A stretch of 64,000 nt of DNA. Origin: Nonomuraea typhae (GTDB lineage Bacteria > Actinomycetota > Actinomycetes > Streptosporangiales > Streptosporangiaceae). The DNA lies in NCBI RefSeq assembly GCF_009760925.1, contig NZ_VRLV01000001.1, positions 434,001 to 498,000 of the forward strand, written 5' to 3'. Position numbers and translations under genes: made by a program. The notes under the pieces are model-generated. The model was given only the letters and a program-made list of their open reading frames with translations, had not been told where the DNA came from and searched no databases. Below are positions 26,722 to 39,543 of this stretch, piece after piece (the stretch's first letter is position 1; every line of letters begins with the position of its first letter).

Positions 26722-27768
26722 ATGACCGCCACCCACGCGGGGCGCAGAGCCGCCCTCGCCGCGATGCTGCCCGGGCGCGGCGTGCCCGCCGTGCTCGTCA
26801 CCTCGCTCGTCAACGTGCGCTACCTGACCGGCCTGGCCAGCTCCAACGCCGCCGTCCTGGTGCGCGAGGACGGCACCGCCACGCTGGCCACCGACTCCCG
26901 CTACATCGAGATGGCCCGTGACCTGGGCATCGACGTCGTCGAGGCGCCGGACACCGCGGGCGCGCTGGCCGTACCCGGCGCCGGGATCGAGGCGGCCGGC
27001 ATGACGGTCGCGACGTTCCGGCGGCTGGGCGAGAGCGCTCAGGGGCTCGTGCCGCTGGAGCCGCTCGCGGAGCTCCTGCGGGCGGTCAAGGACGAAGAGG
27101 AGATCGATCTCCTCCGTACGGCTTGCGCCATCTCCGACCAGGCGTTCGCCGATATTTCGGGAAGTATTCGGCCGGGCGTCACCGAGCGCGAAGTCGCCCG
27201 CATCCTCGAGAACCGCATGGTCGAACTCGGCGCCGACAAGATCGCCTTCGAGTCCATCGTCGCCGCGGGCGAGAACGGCGCCATCCCGCACCACACCCCC
27301 ACCGGCCGCGAGCTGCGCAAGGGCGACCTGGTCACCCTCGACTTCGGCGCCAACTACGGCGGCTACCACGCCGACATGACGCGCACCGTCAGCCTCGGCG
27401 AGCCCGCCGCCTGGCAGCGCGAGCTCTACGACCTGGTCGCCGCCGCCCAGAAGGCGGGCCGCGACGCCCTCGCCCCCGGCGCCACGGCCAAGGAGGTGGA
27501 CTCCGCCGCCCGCGCCGTGATCGCCGAGGCGGGACACGCCGAGCACTTCCGCCACGGCCTCGGTCACGGCGTCGGCCTGGAGATCCACGAGGAGCCGTTC
27601 CTGGGCCCGTCCAGGAACGGTAGACTAGAGGATCGAGTTCCGATCACCGTCGAACCCGGGGTCTACCTCCCGGGCCAGGGCGGGGTCCGCATCGAGGACA
27701 CGCTGGTCACGCGTGCGGGCGGGCCGGAACTCCTCACGAAGACGACCAAAGAGCTGCTCGTCCTATAG
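26722..27768 (+). CDS. Xaa-Pro peptidase (M24 family)
   Basis: A 348-residue aminopeptidase P/prolidase-type enzyme. The creatinase-like N-terminal domain is followed by the pita-bread fold with all five metal ligands: LDFGANYGGYHADMTRT (two Asp), HGLGHGVGLEIHE (His), TVEPGVYLPG (Glu) and VRIEDTLVT (Glu). It cleaves the bond before proline in small peptides. It sits 27 bp before efp, a linkage conserved in actinobacteria, although the proteins have no known joint function beyond a shared proline theme. ATG 26722 gives the usual N-terminus. Confidence 0.9.
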   Translation: MTATHAGRRAALAAMLPGRGVPAVLVTSLVNVRYLTGLASSNAAVLVREDGTATLATDSRYIEMARDLGIDVVEAPDTAGALAVPGAGIEAAGMTVATFRRLGESAQGLVPLEPLAELLRAVKDEEEIDLLRTACAISDQAFADISGSIRPGVTEREVARILENRMVELGADKIAFESIVAAGENGAIPHHTPTGRELRKGDLVTLDFGANYGGYHADMTRTVSLGEPAAWQRELYDLVAAAQKAGRDALAPGATAKEVDSAARAVIAEAGHAEHFRHGLGHGVGLEIHEEPFLGPSRNGRLEDRVPITVEPGVYLPGQGGVRIEDTLVTRAGGPELLTKTTKELLVL

Positions 27769-27795
27769 AGAGCGGCAACACGCGGGAGAAAACGA

Positions 27796-28356
27796 GTGGC
27801 GACGACCAACGACCTCAAGAACGGCATGGTGCTGAAGCTCGACGGCGGTGAGCTCTGGGCCGTTGTGGAGTTCCAGCACGTCAAGCCGGGCAAGGGCGGC
27901 GCGTTCGTGCGCACCAAGCTCAAGAACGTGCTCTCCGGCAAGGTCGTCGACAAGACGTTCAACGCCGGCGTGAAGGTCGACGTGGCCAACGTCGACAAGC
28001 GCGAGATGCAGTACTCCTACAAGGACGGCGACGACTTCGTCTTCATGGACACCGAGACCTACGACATGGTCAACGTGCCGGGCAAGACCGTCGGCGACGC
28101 CGCCAGCTACATGCTCGAGAACACCCTGGCCACGATCGCCTTCAACGAGGGCTCGGCCCTCTACGTCGACCTGCCGGCCGCGGTCGAGCTGCTCATCGCC
28201 AACACCGAGCCCGGCCTGCAGGGCGACCGCTCCACCGGCGGCACCAAGCCCGCCACGCTGGAGACCGGCGCCGAGATCAAGGTCCCGCTGTTCATCACCA
28301 CCGGCGAGAAGGTCAAGGTCGACACCCGCAGCGGCGAATACCTCGGCCGGGCCTGA
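27796..28356 (+). CDS. efp: Elongation factor P
   Basis: A 186-residue three-domain tRNA mimic that relieves ribosomes stalled on polyproline. It starts [18 protein letters not shown] and shows the domain I loop [10 protein letters not shown] with its tip lysine. The C-terminal OB-domain signature ([13 protein letters not shown]) is intact. GTG 27796 follows CGGGAG. It is followed directly by nusB with a one-base gap, as is usual in this phylum. Many proteins in this window are Pro-rich, so demand for this factor should be high. Confidence 0.97.
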   Translation: MATTNDLKNGMVLKLDGGELWAVVEFQHVKPGKGGAFVRTKLKNVLSGKVVDKTFNAGVKVDVANVDKREMQYSYKDGDDFVFMDTETYDMVNVPGKTVGDAASYMLENTLATIAFNEGSALYVDLPAAVELLIANTEPGLQGDRSTGGTKPATLETGAEIKVPLFITTGEKVKVDTRSGEYLGRA

Positions 28357-28357
28357 G

Positions 28358-28768
28358 GTGTCGGCACGCGGCAAAGCCCGCAGGCGCGCCCTGGACATCC
28401 TCTTCGAGGCCGAGGCCCGCGAGGAGGACCCGCTGAAGATCCTCGCCGAGCGCGTGGAGCGGCGCGAGCCGCCGGTCAACGAGTACACCTCGGCCATCGT
28501 CGAGGGCGTCGCCCGGCACCGGGCCCGCATCGACGAGCTCATCGCCACCTACGCCGAGGGCTGGACGCTGGAGCGCATGCCCGCCGTGGACCGCAACCTG
28601 CTGCGCGGCGGCACCTACGAGCTGCTCTGGATGCCCGACGTGCCCGAGGGCGTGGTGATCAGCGAATGGGTGCACCTGGCCGGTGAGCTGTCGACCGACG
28701 AGTCGCCCAGCTTCATCAACGGGCTCCTGGCCCGCTTCAAGCAGCTCAAGCCCAGCCTGACGCTGTAG
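28358..28768 (+). CDS. nusB: Transcription antitermination / rRNA processing factor NusB
   Basis: A 136-residue all-helical protein that binds boxA RNA with ribosomal protein S10. Conserved features are ARGKARRRALDILFEAE at the N-terminus, AVDRNLLRGGTYELLW and VVISEWVHLAGELSTDESPSFINGLL. GTG 28358 is one base after the efp stop. A strong terminator follows, ending the pepQ-efp-nusB unit. Confidence 0.95.
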   Translation: MSARGKARRRALDILFEAEAREEDPLKILAERVERREPPVNEYTSAIVEGVARHRARIDELIATYAEGWTLERMPAVDRNLLRGGTYELLWMPDVPEGVVISEWVHLAGELSTDESPSFINGLLARFKQLKPSLTL

Positions 28769-28786
28769 CGAAGCCTTCGGGGAAGG

Positions 28787-28815
28787 GGCGCGCCGCTCAG
28801 GGCGCGCCTCTTTTT
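28787..28815 (+). terminator. Rho-independent terminator after nusB
   Basis: GGCGCGCC (28787-28794), a 6-nt loop, GGCGCGCC (28801-28808), then TCTTTTT. It lies 19 bp after the nusB stop and before the convergent LysR gene. Confidence 0.9.
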
Positions 28816-28829
28816 CCGTGGGCGGGGGC

Positions 28830-29759
28830 TCAGAGCGACAGGGTCTCCGACTGGGTCCGCAGGTGGTGGAGCATGACCTTCGCCGCCGGGGTCAGCGCCC
28901 GCGACTCGGGCAGAGTGACGCCGACGGAACGCTTGACCGAGGCCAGCGGCACCGGCAGCCGCACGAGCTGCGGATCGGCGCGCACCAGCAGGGCAGGCAA
29001 CGCCGCCACCATGTCGGTCTGCAGCAGCAGCGACCGGACCGTCAGGATCGAGGTGCACTCCACCCGGTTGCCCGGCATCGGCAGGTCCTGGGCGCGGAAG
29101 ACCTGCTCGAGCTCGTGCCGGAGCGCGGTCTGCTCCAGCGGCAGAATCCACGGATAGGCCAGCAGCTCCGACAGGACGGACGCCCCCGACGCGGGATGCC
29201 CGTCGCGCGCGACCAGCAGAATCGGCTCGTCGTACAGGGGAATCTGCCGCAGCCCCGTCCGGTCGTCGATCGGGTTGAGCCGCCCCAGCACCAGGTCGGT
29301 GTCGCCGTCGACGAGCCGGGGAACCAGCGAGTCGAAGGTCCCCTCGCGCACGATCACCGTGATGCCGGGCCGCTCCGCCTTCAGCGCGGCGATGGACCGG
29401 GGCAGCAGCACGTTCGTGGCGGCCAGAAGGGTGCCGACGGTGACCGTCCCCGTCTCCCCGTTGGCCAGGCCGGTGATGCGGTCGCCGGCGCGGCGCAGCT
29501 CGGCCTGTACGGCACGGGCGTGGTCGATGAACGCCTCCCCGAAGACCGTGGGGGTGACGCCCCGGGGTCCTCGGGTGAACAGCTCGACGCCGAGGATCTG
29601 CTCCACCTCGCGCAGGCCGCGGGTGGCGGCGGGCTGGGCGAGGTGGAGGTGCTCGGCGGCGCGCAGCACGCTGCCCTGGTCGGCGATGGCGGTGACCAGC
29701 ACGAGATGGCGGAGCTTGAGCCGCCCGCCGAGCAGGTCCAGGGCGCGGGACATCACCAT
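28830..29759 (-). CDS. LysR-family regulator, likely of the 3-hydroxyanthranilate operon
   Basis: A 309-residue LTTR. The winged helix (about residues 14-75: LRHLVLVTAIADQGSVLRAAE, LAQPAATRGLREVEQILG) is followed by a two-lobe effector domain. The PTVFGEAFIDHARAVQAEL linker and GRLNPIDDRTGLRQIPLYDEPI core resemble the PcaQ/GbpR group that responds to aromatic acids and sugars. It lies just downstream of, and on the same strand as, the transporter gene (19-bp gap). Three start codons (ATG 29759, GTG 29756, ATG 29753) are adjacent; I give the longest. Confidence 0.85.
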   Translation of the reverse strand: MVMSRALDLLGGRLKLRHLVLVTAIADQGSVLRAAEHLHLAQPAATRGLREVEQILGVELFTRGPRGVTPTVFGEAFIDHARAVQAELRRAGDRITGLANGETGTVTVGTLLAATNVLLPRSIAALKAERPGITVIVREGTFDSLVPRLVDGDTDLVLGRLNPIDDRTGLRQIPLYDEPILLVARDGHPASGASVLSELLAYPWILPLEQTALRHELEQVFRAQDLPMPGNRVECTSILTVRSLLLQTDMVAALPALLVRADPQLVRLPVPLASVKRSVGVTLPESRALTPAAKVMLHHLRTQSETLSL

Positions 29760-29778
29760 ATGAGCATAGCCGCCTGGC

Positions 29779-31080
29779 TCAGACGGCCTGTTTGGTTATA
29801 GGAGCGTCCTGGAACCGCGCGGCGTCGTCGCGCGGCAGCGCCAGCGCCGCCACGAGGCTGACGGCCGTGACGATCGCCAGGTACGCGGTGATCGACCAGG
29901 ACGTGCCGGTCGAGGCCAGCAGGGAGGCGGCCACCAGCGGGGTGATGCCGCCGCCGAGCAGCGCGCCGATCTGGTAGGCGGCCGAGGTGCCCGAGTACCT
30001 GATGGCGACCGGGAAGAACCCGGCCGTCAGGGTGCCCTGCGCCGCGTGCGTCATGGCCAGCACGGCGCCCATGGCCACCATGAAGACCGCGATCAGGGTG
30101 TGGTTGCCGGTGTTGACCACGGGCAGGATGGCCACGGCCCCGGCCAGCAGGACCCAGGAGCCGTGGGCGAACAGCGCGCGCAGGCCGAATCGGTCGCCCA
30201 GGTGCGCCCAGAGCGGCGCGGTGACCAGCCAGACGGCGGCGCCGCCGATCACGCAGGTCAGCAGGAAGGTGCGGGACAGGCCGATCGCGGGGGCCTGGCC
30301 GTACTGGAGGATGTAGACCATGAAGATGTAGGCGAGCGCGCTGTTGCCGACGATGACGGCGATACTGTGCACGACGCCGCGCCAGTGGCCGCGCAGGACC
30401 TCGGCGATGGGCAGCTTGACCGGCTCGCGCTGGACGACGAAGTCGGGGCTCTCCTCGATGCGCAGGCGCAGGTAGATGCCCACCAGCACGAGCACGACGC
30501 TGAGCAGGAACGGCACCCGCCAGCCCCACGCCAGGAACGCCTCCTCGCTCAGCAGGGAGGAGGTGCCCAGGAAGACGAGGTTGGCGCAGAGCATCCCGGC
30601 GGGCGTGCCCATCATGGGGAAGGCGCCGAACAGGCTGCGCCGGCCGGCCGGCGCGTGCTCCATCGTCAGGACGACCGCGCCGCCGAGTTCGCCGCCGAGG
30701 CCGATGCCCTGGGCGATGCGCATGAGCACCAGCAGGACGGCCGCCCAGATGCCGATGCCGGAGTAGGTGGGCAGGACGCCGATGAGCGTGGTGCCGATCC
30801 CCATGATCAGCAGGGAGACCACCAGGGTGTTGCGGCGGCCGAGCCGGTCGCCGAAGTGGCCGAAGACGATCCCGCCGAGCGGCCTGGCCAGGAAGCCCAC
30901 GGTCATGGTGCCGAAGGAGGCGATCGAGCCGGCGACCGGGTCCATGGCGGGGAAGAACTGCTTGTTGAAGATGAGTGCGGCGGCCGTGCCGTACAGGAAG
31001 AAGTCGTACCACTCGATGGTCGTGCCGATGAAGGCCGCCCATGAGACGCGGCGTGCCGCCCGGCGGCGGTCAGTGTCCAT
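29779..31080 (-). CDS. MHS-family MFS transporter, probable aromatic acid uptake
   Basis: A 12-helix major facilitator of the metabolite:H+ symporter family. Visible signatures are WAAFIGTTIEWYDFFLYG in helix 1, the loop 2-3 motif GHFGDRLGRRNTLV and RIAQGIGLGGELGGAVVL, which are typical of shikimate, proline/betaine and benzoate-type carriers. Placement divergent from the 3-hydroxyanthranilate operon suggests uptake of a pathway substrate such as an anthranilate or kynurenine derivative; this is inference. ATG 31080 is used, with GTG 31083 just before it; GGAAG lies upstream. Confidence 0.85.
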   Translation of the reverse strand: MDTDRRRAARRVSWAAFIGTTIEWYDFFLYGTAAALIFNKQFFPAMDPVAGSIASFGTMTVGFLARPLGGIVFGHFGDRLGRRNTLVVSLLIMGIGTTLIGVLPTYSGIGIWAAVLLVLMRIAQGIGLGGELGGAVVLTMEHAPAGRRSLFGAFPMMGTPAGMLCANLVFLGTSSLLSEEAFLAWGWRVPFLLSVVLVLVGIYLRLRIEESPDFVVQREPVKLPIAEVLRGHWRGVVHSIAVIVGNSALAYIFMVYILQYGQAPAIGLSRTFLLTCVIGGAAVWLVTAPLWAHLGDRFGLRALFAHGSWVLLAGAVAILPVVNTGNHTLIAVFMVAMGAVLAMTHAAQGTLTAGFFPVAIRYSGTSAAYQIGALLGGGITPLVAASLLASTGTSWSITAYLAIVTAVSLVAALALPRDDAARFQDAPITKQAV

Positions 31081-31181
31081 CACGTCTGTACCTTCCGATC
31101 AGGGGGTACGGACGAGCATGCACGCTGGCGGTATGTCCAGACGAATACCGATCTGGCCCTCACCTATGCATATTTCGGCAT

Positions 31182-31229
31182 ATATCAGCCTTGATATGGC
31201 TACGCCAAGATCCGGTATTAGCCTGATAT
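31182..31229 (+). promoter_or_regulatory. Divergent control region: ATATCA dyad and repeated GCC(T)TGATATGGC box
   Basis: ATATCA (31182-31187) and TGATAT (31192-31197) form a dyad around GCCT. A near copy, TATTAGCCTGATATGG (31216-31231), follows 34 bp later and runs into the start codon. A weaker dyad TATGC/GCATA lies at about 31166-31183. TTGATA (31191-31196) and TATTAG (31216-31221) are candidate -35 and -10 boxes (19-bp spacer), placing a leaderless start at ATG 31228. These boxes are probably LysR-type sites. The rest of the 147-bp gap (31081-31165) holds only the transporter's upstream region. Confidence 0.5.
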
Positions 31230-32682
31230 GGCGGATAAAACGACAATGAGGGGCATGAAGCATTACGTCAACGGGGTCTTCACGACCACGGGGACGGCCT
31301 TCCCGCTGATCTCGCCCCTCGACGGGAGCCAGAGGGGAACCGTGCCCGAGGCCACGCGCGAGATCGTCGACGCGGCTGTCCGCGCCGCCCGGGCCGCGCT
31401 GGAGGGCCCGTGGGGCGCCGCGAGCGTGGAGGAGCGCTGCGCGTACCTGCGGCGTATCGCCGACGGCATCGAGGCCAGGTTCGACGAGTTCGTCGCCGCC
31501 GAGGTCGCCGACACCGGCAAGCCGCGCGACCTGGCCGCGACCGTCGACATCCCCCGCGCGATCGCCAACTTCCGCGCCTACGCCGACCTGTCCTACGGCC
31601 GCCCCGAGCGCGCCTACCACACCCGCGTCCCCGGCTGGAGCGGCAGCGGCGAGGCGCTCAACTACACGGTGCGCCGCCCGCTCGGCGTCGTCGCCGTCAT
31701 CTCCCCCTGGAACCTGCCGCTGCTGCTGCTCACCTGGAAGGTCGCGCCCGCGCTGGCCGCGGGGAACGCGGTCGTGGCCAAGCCCTCGGAGGAGACGCCC
31801 TCCACCGCCACCCTGCTCGCCGAGGTCATCGACGCGGTACGGCTGCCGCCGGGCGCGTTCAACCTGGTCCACGGCCACGGCGCGAACGCGGCGGGCGAGT
31901 TCCTGACCGGCCACCCCGGCGTGGACGCCATCGCCTTCACCGGTGAGTCGGCCACCGGCTCGGCCATCATGCGCGCCGCGGCCGACCACGTCACCCCGCT
32001 CTCCTTCGAGCTCGGCGGCAAGAACCCGGCCGTCGTCTTCGCCGACGCCGACCTGGACGAGGCGGTCGAGGGCACCGTCCGGTCGAGCTTCACCCACTCC
32101 GGCCAGATCTGCCTGTGCACCGAGCGCGTCTACGTCGAGCGGCCGGTCTTCGCCGCGTTCACCGCGAAGCTCGCCGAACGGGCGCGCGAGCTCAAGGACT
32201 ACGGCCCGATGATCTCCGCCGGGCACCGGGACAAGGTGCTGTCCTACTACCGCCTGGCCGTCGAGGAGGGCGCGGACGTGCTGGCCGGAGGCGGCGTCCC
32301 CGCCTTCGGCGACGCCCGCGACGGCGGCTTCTACGTCGAGCCCACCGTCATCACCGGCCTGCCGGAGGACGCCAGGACCGTCCGCGAGGAGGTCTTCGGC
32401 CCGATCTGCCACGTGGCGCCCTTCGACGATGAGGCCGAGGCGATCCGGCTGGCCAACGACAGCCCGTACGGCCTGGCCGCCACCGTGTGGACCGGCGACC
32501 TGTCGCGCGCCCACCGGGTCGCGCCGAAGATCGAGGCCGGGATCGTCTGGGTCAACTGCTGGAACCTGCGCGACCTGCGCACCCCGTTCGGCGGGGTCAA
32601 GGCGTCGGGCATCGGCAGGGAGGGCGGCGAGTACTCGCTGGACTTCTTCTCCGAGCCGGTCAACATCTGCGTGCTGATCTGA
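31228..32682 (+). CDS. 2-aminomuconate / 2-hydroxymuconate semialdehyde dehydrogenase
   Basis: A 484-residue NAD-dependent aldehyde dehydrogenase. The catalytic Glu is in [15 protein letters not shown] and the catalytic Cys in [15 protein letters not shown]. The C-terminal signature [20 protein letters not shown] and [13 protein letters not shown] is specific to dehydrogenases of ring-cleavage semialdehydes. With 3-hydroxyanthranilate dioxygenase and ACMS decarboxylase in the operon, the substrate should be 2-aminomuconate 6-semialdehyde (NbaE/AmnC role). ATG 31228 fits a leaderless message; ATG 31246 and 31255 are alternatives. It is the first gene of the nine-gene operon. Confidence 0.9.
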   Translation: MADKTTMRGMKHYVNGVFTTTGTAFPLISPLDGSQRGTVPEATREIVDAAVRAARAALEGPWGAASVEERCAYLRRIADGIEARFDEFVAAEVADTGKPRDLAATVDIPRAIANFRAYADLSYGRPERAYHTRVPGWSGSGEALNYTVRRPLGVVAVISPWNLPLLLLTWKVAPALAAGNAVVAKPSEETPSTATLLAEVIDAVRLPPGAFNLVHGHGANAAGEFLTGHPGVDAIAFTGESATGSAIMRAAADHVTPLSFELGGKNPAVVFADADLDEAVEGTVRSSFTHSGQICLCTERVYVERPVFAAFTAKLAERARELKDYGPMISAGHRDKVLSYYRLAVEEGADVLAGGGVPAFGDARDGGFYVEPTVITGLPEDARTVREEVFGPICHVAPFDDEAEAIRLANDSPYGLAATVWTGDLSRAHRVAPKIEAGIVWVNCWNLRDLRTPFGGVKASGIGREGGEYSLDFFSEPVNICVLI

Positions 32683-32692
32683 GGACCAACTC

Positions 32693-33480
32693 ATGAAAAC
32701 GGTGTCGAACATCCAACAGGCGGCCGAGCGGCTGATCGGGGCGCACGCCTCCGGGACCCCGTGCGCGCCCGTCCGCGACCTGGTCGCCGGGGTCGAGGCG
32801 GCCTACGCCGTACAGGATCTGCTGACCGAGCGGTGGCTGGCGCAGGGCCGGCGGCTGACCGGCCGCAAGATCGGCCTGACCAGTACGGCGGTGCAGAAGC
32901 AGCTCGGCGTGGACCAGCCCGACTTCGGCGTCCTGTTCGCCGACATGGCGGCGCCCGACGGGGCCGAGATCCCGGCCGGGGCGGTGCTGCAGCCGCGGGC
33001 CGAGGCCGAGGTGGCGCTGGTGCTGGAGCACGACCTGCCGCACGAGCGGCACACGGTCGCCGACGTCATCCGGGCGACGGCGTTCGCGCTGCCCGCGATC
33101 GAGGTGGTCGGCAGCCGCATCCGGGACTGGGACATCACGCTGGCCGACACCGTCGCCGACAACGCCTCCTCGGGGATGTACGTGCTGGGCAACCGCCCGG
33201 TCCCGCTCAAGGACGTGGACCTGCGGCTGGCCGGGATGGTCATCGAGCGCCGGGGCGAGCAGGTCTCCACGGGGATCGGCGCCGCCTGCCTGGGGCATCC
33301 GCTGCACGCGGCCGTCTGGCTGGCCGACACCCTCGCCCGGCTGGGCCGCCCGCTGCGGGCAGGCGACACCGTGCTGACCGGGGCGCTCGGGCCGGTGGTG
33401 CCGGTGAAGCCGGGTGACGTGCTGGAGGCCAGGATCGAGGGGCTCGGCGACGTCCGGGCGGCCTTCGGGACGGAGGACGC

Positions 33481-33484
<4 letters not shown>
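32693..33484 (+). CDS. 2-oxopent-4-enoate hydratase
   Basis: A 263-residue FAH-fold hydratase (MhpD/DmpE family) that adds water to 2-hydroxypenta-2,4-dienoate to give 4-hydroxy-2-oxovalerate. Characteristic stretches are [23 protein letters not shown], the metal-ligand region [16 protein letters not shown], and [19 protein letters not shown]. It starts 10 bp after the dehydrogenase stop and overlaps the paralogous decarboxylase gene by four bases (GTGA). Confidence 0.9.
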
Positions 33485-36164
<2,680 letters not shown>

Positions 36165-36168
<4 letters not shown>

Positions 36169-37310
36169 CGCTCGCCCATACGCCGCTGGGCAGGCTGCGC
36201 GGCCTCGATCTCGGGGGCGTGCTGGCCTTCAAGGGCATCCGGTACGCGGCTCCCGCGCGCCGCTTCGCCGTACCCGGGCCGCCCGAGCCGTGGGACGGGG
36301 TGCGGGAGGCGCGCGCGCCCGGCCCGCCCGCGCCCCAGCGGCCCGGGCGGATGGCATGGGTGCCCGGGCTGGAGATCGATCCGGCCACCGGCCGCGAGGA
36401 CTGCCTGTTCCTCAACGTCTGGACGGCCGGGACCGAGGGGCGCCGCCCGGTGCTGGTCTTCCTGCACGGGGGCGCGTTCGTGTTCGGCTCGGGCGCGCAG
36501 GCGATGTACGACGGCGCCGTGCTGGCGCGCGAGCACGGGCTCGTGGTGGTGACCGTCAACTACCGCCTCGGGGTGACGGGCCTGTGGTACGGCGGCGCCG
36601 TACCGGCCAATCTCGCCCTCCGCGACCAGATCGCGGCGCTGGAGTGGGTCGCGGCGAACATCGGGGCCTTCGGCGGCGACCCGGGCGAGGTCACGCTGGC
36701 CGGGCACTCGGCGGGCGGCACCAGCGTGCTGGCGCTGCTGGCCTGCGCCCCCGGGATGTTCGCCCGGGCGGTGGCGATGAGCCCCGTCCCGTACGGCTTC
36801 GCCACCCCGGAACAGGCGCTGGCCTGGACCCGGGCGACCGGCGTGCCCGATCCGCACGCGGCCTCGATCGGCGCGCTGCTGGCCGGGGAGGAGCGGGCGG
36901 CCCGGGCCCGGCCGCTGACCGGGGGGCTGCTGCCCGTGGCTCCGGTGGTCGACGGGGAGCTGCTGAAAGACCACCCGATGTCCGGAAATATCGATGCAAA
37001 GGTGCCGCTGCTGGTCACCACCACCGCGGAGGAGACCCGCCTGTTCACCGCGATCGGCATGGGCACGCCGTCCACCCGGGAGATCTTCACCGCACCCGCC
37101 GGGGAACTGGTGCGACGGCACCCCGGCCCCGCCCGTCATCTCGTCTGCGAGGTCCGCTCGCCCATGACCCGCGACGGCATGGAGCTCGGCGCCTGCCACC
37201 TCGTGGACGTGCCGCTGTACTTCGGCAACGCCGGCGCCCCCTTCGCCGCGCCGGTGCCGGAGATGACCCAGGAGTTCGCCCGGTTCTGCCGCGGCGAGGA
37301 GGATTCATGA
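36165..37310 (+). CDS. Type-B carboxylesterase-like hydrolase inside the 3-hydroxyanthranilate operon
   Basis: A 381-residue alpha/beta hydrolase of the carboxylesterase/p-nitrobenzyl esterase family, shorter than the usual roughly 500 residues. It keeps the oxyanion stretch [13 protein letters not shown], the nucleophile GHSAGGTS and the late [13 protein letters not shown] region. ATG 36165 overlaps the ACMSD stop and its own stop overlaps the next gene, so it is an integral operon member. No step from 3-hydroxyanthranilate onward needs an esterase. It may release the substrate from an ester or amide (for example N-formylkynurenine or an anthranilate ester). That role is inference. Confidence 0.8.
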
Positions 37311-38182
37311 GCAAGATCGCCATCATCGGCTCGGGCAACATCGGCACCGACCTGATGATCAAGGTGAAACGCACGTCCGCGGTCCTGGAGGTCGCCGCGA
37401 TGGCCGGGATCGACCCGGACTCCGATGGCCTGGCCAGGGCCCGCCGCATGGGCGTGGCCACCACCCACGAGGGCGTCGAGGGCCTGGTGGCGCTGCCCGG
37501 CTTCGACGAGGTCGAGGTCGTGCTGGACGCCACCTCCGCCGGGGCCCACCGGCACAACGCCGCCGTGCTGGAGCCGTACGGCAAGAAGGTCGTGGACCTG
37601 ACCCCCGCCGCGATCGGCCCCTACGTGGTGCCCGCCGTCAACCTCGGCGACCACCTCGGCCGGGACAACGTCAACATGGTCACCTGCGGCGGCCAGGCCA
37701 CCGTGCCCGTCGTGGCCGCCGTCTCCCGCGTCGCCCCCGTGCGGTACGCCGAGATCGTCGCCTCCATCGCCTCCCGGTCGGCGGGCCCCGGCACCCGGGC
37801 CAACATCGACGAGTTCACCGAGACCACCGCCCGCGCCCTGGAGAGCGTCGGCGGCGCCGCCCGCGGCAAGGCGATCATCGTCCTCAACCCGGCCGAGCCG
37901 CCGGTGATCATGCGGGACACGGTGTACTGCGTGACGGAGGAGTGCGACGAGGCCGAGGTCGCCGCCTCGGTCAAGGAGATGGTCGCCGCCGTCGCCGCCT
38001 ACGTGCCCGGCTACCGCCTCAAGCAGGACGTGCAGTTTCGCCCGGCCGAGGATGGGAGCACGCTCGTCTCGGTCTTCCTGGAGGTCGAGGGCGCCGCCCA
38101 CTACCTGCCCGCCTACGCGGGCAACCTGGACATCATGACGTCGGCGGCGCTGCGCGTCGCGGAGAGGCTGGCCGCGCGATGA
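37307..38182 (+). CDS. Acetaldehyde dehydrogenase (acylating)
   Basis: A 291-residue DmpF/MhpF-family enzyme that turns acetaldehyde and CoA into acetyl-CoA using NAD. The Rossmann start is [16 protein letters not shown], and the catalytic Cys lies in [14 protein letters not shown]. It works in complex with the aldolase encoded next, passing the toxic aldehyde through an internal tunnel. ATGA overlaps on both sides match obligate pairing. Confidence 0.93.
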   Translation: MSKIAIIGSGNIGTDLMIKVKRTSAVLEVAAMAGIDPDSDGLARARRMGVATTHEGVEGLVALPGFDEVEVVLDATSAGAHRHNAAVLEPYGKKVVDLTPAAIGPYVVPAVNLGDHLGRDNVNMVTCGGQATVPVVAAVSRVAPVRYAEIVASIASRSAGPGTRANIDEFTETTARALESVGGAARGKAIIVLNPAEPPVIMRDTVYCVTEECDEAEVAASVKEMVAAVAAYVPGYRLKQDVQFRPAEDGSTLVSVFLEVEGAAHYLPAYAGNLDIMTSAALRVAERLAAR

Positions 38183-39186
38183 AGCTCTACATCCAGGACG
38201 TCACCCTGCGCGACGGCATGCACGCCATCCGCCACCAGTACACCGCCGCCCAGGTCGCCGCGATCGCCGCCGCCCTGGACGCGGCCGGGGTCGCGGCCGT
38301 GGAGATCGCCCACGGCGACGGCCTGGCCGGCAGCAGCGTCAACTACGGCTTCGGCGCCTGCCCCGACGAGAAGTGGATCGAGGCCGCCGCCTCGGCCATG
38401 GAGCGCGCCGTCCTCACCACGCTGCTGCTGCCCGGCATCGGCACCATCGCCGACCTGCGCCGCGCCCACGCCCTCGGCGTGCGCTCGGTGCGCGTGGCCA
38501 CGCACTGCACCGAGGCCGACATCGCCGCCCAGCACATCGGCGTCGCCCGCGAGCTCGGCATGGACGTCTCCGGCTTCCTCATGATGTCCCACATGGCCCC
38601 GCCCGCCGAGCTGGCCCGCCAGGCCAAGCTCATGGAGTCCTACGGCGCCCACTGCGTCTACGTCACCGACTCCGGCGGCCGGCTCACCATGGACGGCGTG
38701 CGCGAGCGGGTCCGCGCCTACCGCGACGTCCTCGACGCCGGCACCCAGCTCGGCATCCACGCCCACCACAACCTCGGGCTCGGCGTGGCCAACTCCGTCG
38801 TCGCCGCCGAGAACGGCGTCACCCGCGTGGACGCCTCCCTGGCCGGCATGGGCGCCGGCGCGGGCAACTGCCCGCTGGAGGCGTTCGTGGCGGTGGCCGA
38901 CCTGATGGGCTGGGAGCACGGCTGCGACCTGTTCGCGCTCATGGACGCCGCCGACGACCTCGTCCGCCCGCTGCAGACCCGCCCGGTGCAGGTGGACCGC
39001 GAGACGCTCACCCTCGGCTACGCCGGCGTCTACTCCAGCTTCCTGCGCCACGCCGAGGACGCCGCCGCCCGCTACGGCCTCGACACCCGCGCCATCCTCG
39101 TCGAGGCCGGGCGGCGCGGCATGGTCGGCGGCCAGGAGGACATGATCGTGGACATCGCGCTCGATCTGGCGGGCCGCCGGGGGTGA
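38179..39186 (+). CDS. 4-hydroxy-2-oxovalerate aldolase
   Basis: A 335-residue HMGL-like TIM barrel (DmpG/MhpE family) that splits 4-hydroxy-2-oxovalerate into pyruvate and acetaldehyde. Key motifs are [15 protein letters not shown] (metal Asp and catalytic Arg/His), [13 protein letters not shown] and [15 protein letters not shown] (metal His pair). It is the last gene of the nine-gene operon, completing conversion to central metabolites. Confidence 0.93.
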   Translation: MKLYIQDVTLRDGMHAIRHQYTAAQVAAIAAALDAAGVAAVEIAHGDGLAGSSVNYGFGACPDEKWIEAAASAMERAVLTTLLLPGIGTIADLRRAHALGVRSVRVATHCTEADIAAQHIGVARELGMDVSGFLMMSHMAPPAELARQAKLMESYGAHCVYVTDSGGRLTMDGVRERVRAYRDVLDAGTQLGIHAHHNLGLGVANSVVAAENGVTRVDASLAGMGAGAGNCPLEAFVAVADLMGWEHGCDLFALMDAADDLVRPLQTRPVQVDRETLTLGYAGVYSSFLRHAEDAAARYGLDTRAILVEAGRRGMVGGQEDMIVDIALDLAGRRG

Positions 39187-39196
39187 CAATCGGGGC

Positions 39197-39532
39197 ATGG
39201 TGACCGAGGAAGACGTCCGCCGGCTGGCGATCGCGCTGCCCGAGACGAGCGAGAAGACCATGTACGGCACGCCCGCCTGGTACGTGAAGGCCAAGTGGTT
39301 CGCCCGCATCCGCGAGGAGGGCGACGTCCTGGTGCTGCCGGTCGCCGCCGAGGAGGACAAGCACGAGCTGATCGCCGCCGACCCGGCCGTCTTCTTCACC
39401 GTGCCCCACTACGACGGATACGCCTGCGTGCTGGTGCGCATGACGACGGTCGGGGAGGAGGAGCTGGCCGAGCTGCTCGCCGACGCGTGGCGGCTGCGCG
39501 CCCCGCGGAAACTGCGCTCGCTCGTGCCCTAA
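39197..39532 (+). CDS. MmcQ/YjbR family protein
   Basis: A 111-residue YjbR-fold protein (DUF419) with an N-terminal helix pair, LPETSEKTMYGTPAWYVKAKWFARI and a C-terminal LLADAWRLRAPRKL helix. The family has a double-wing DNA-binding-like fold of unknown function. ATG 39197 lies 10 bp after the aldolase stop. GACAAT (39185-39190) 6 nt before the start resembles a weak -10 box, so both co-transcription and separate expression are possible. Confidence 0.8.
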   Translation: MVTEEDVRRLAIALPETSEKTMYGTPAWYVKAKWFARIREEGDVLVLPVAAEEDKHELIAADPAVFFTVPHYDGYACVLVRMTTVGEEELAELLADAWRLRAPRKLRSLVP

Positions 39533-39543
39533 CCTGGGCGCTC

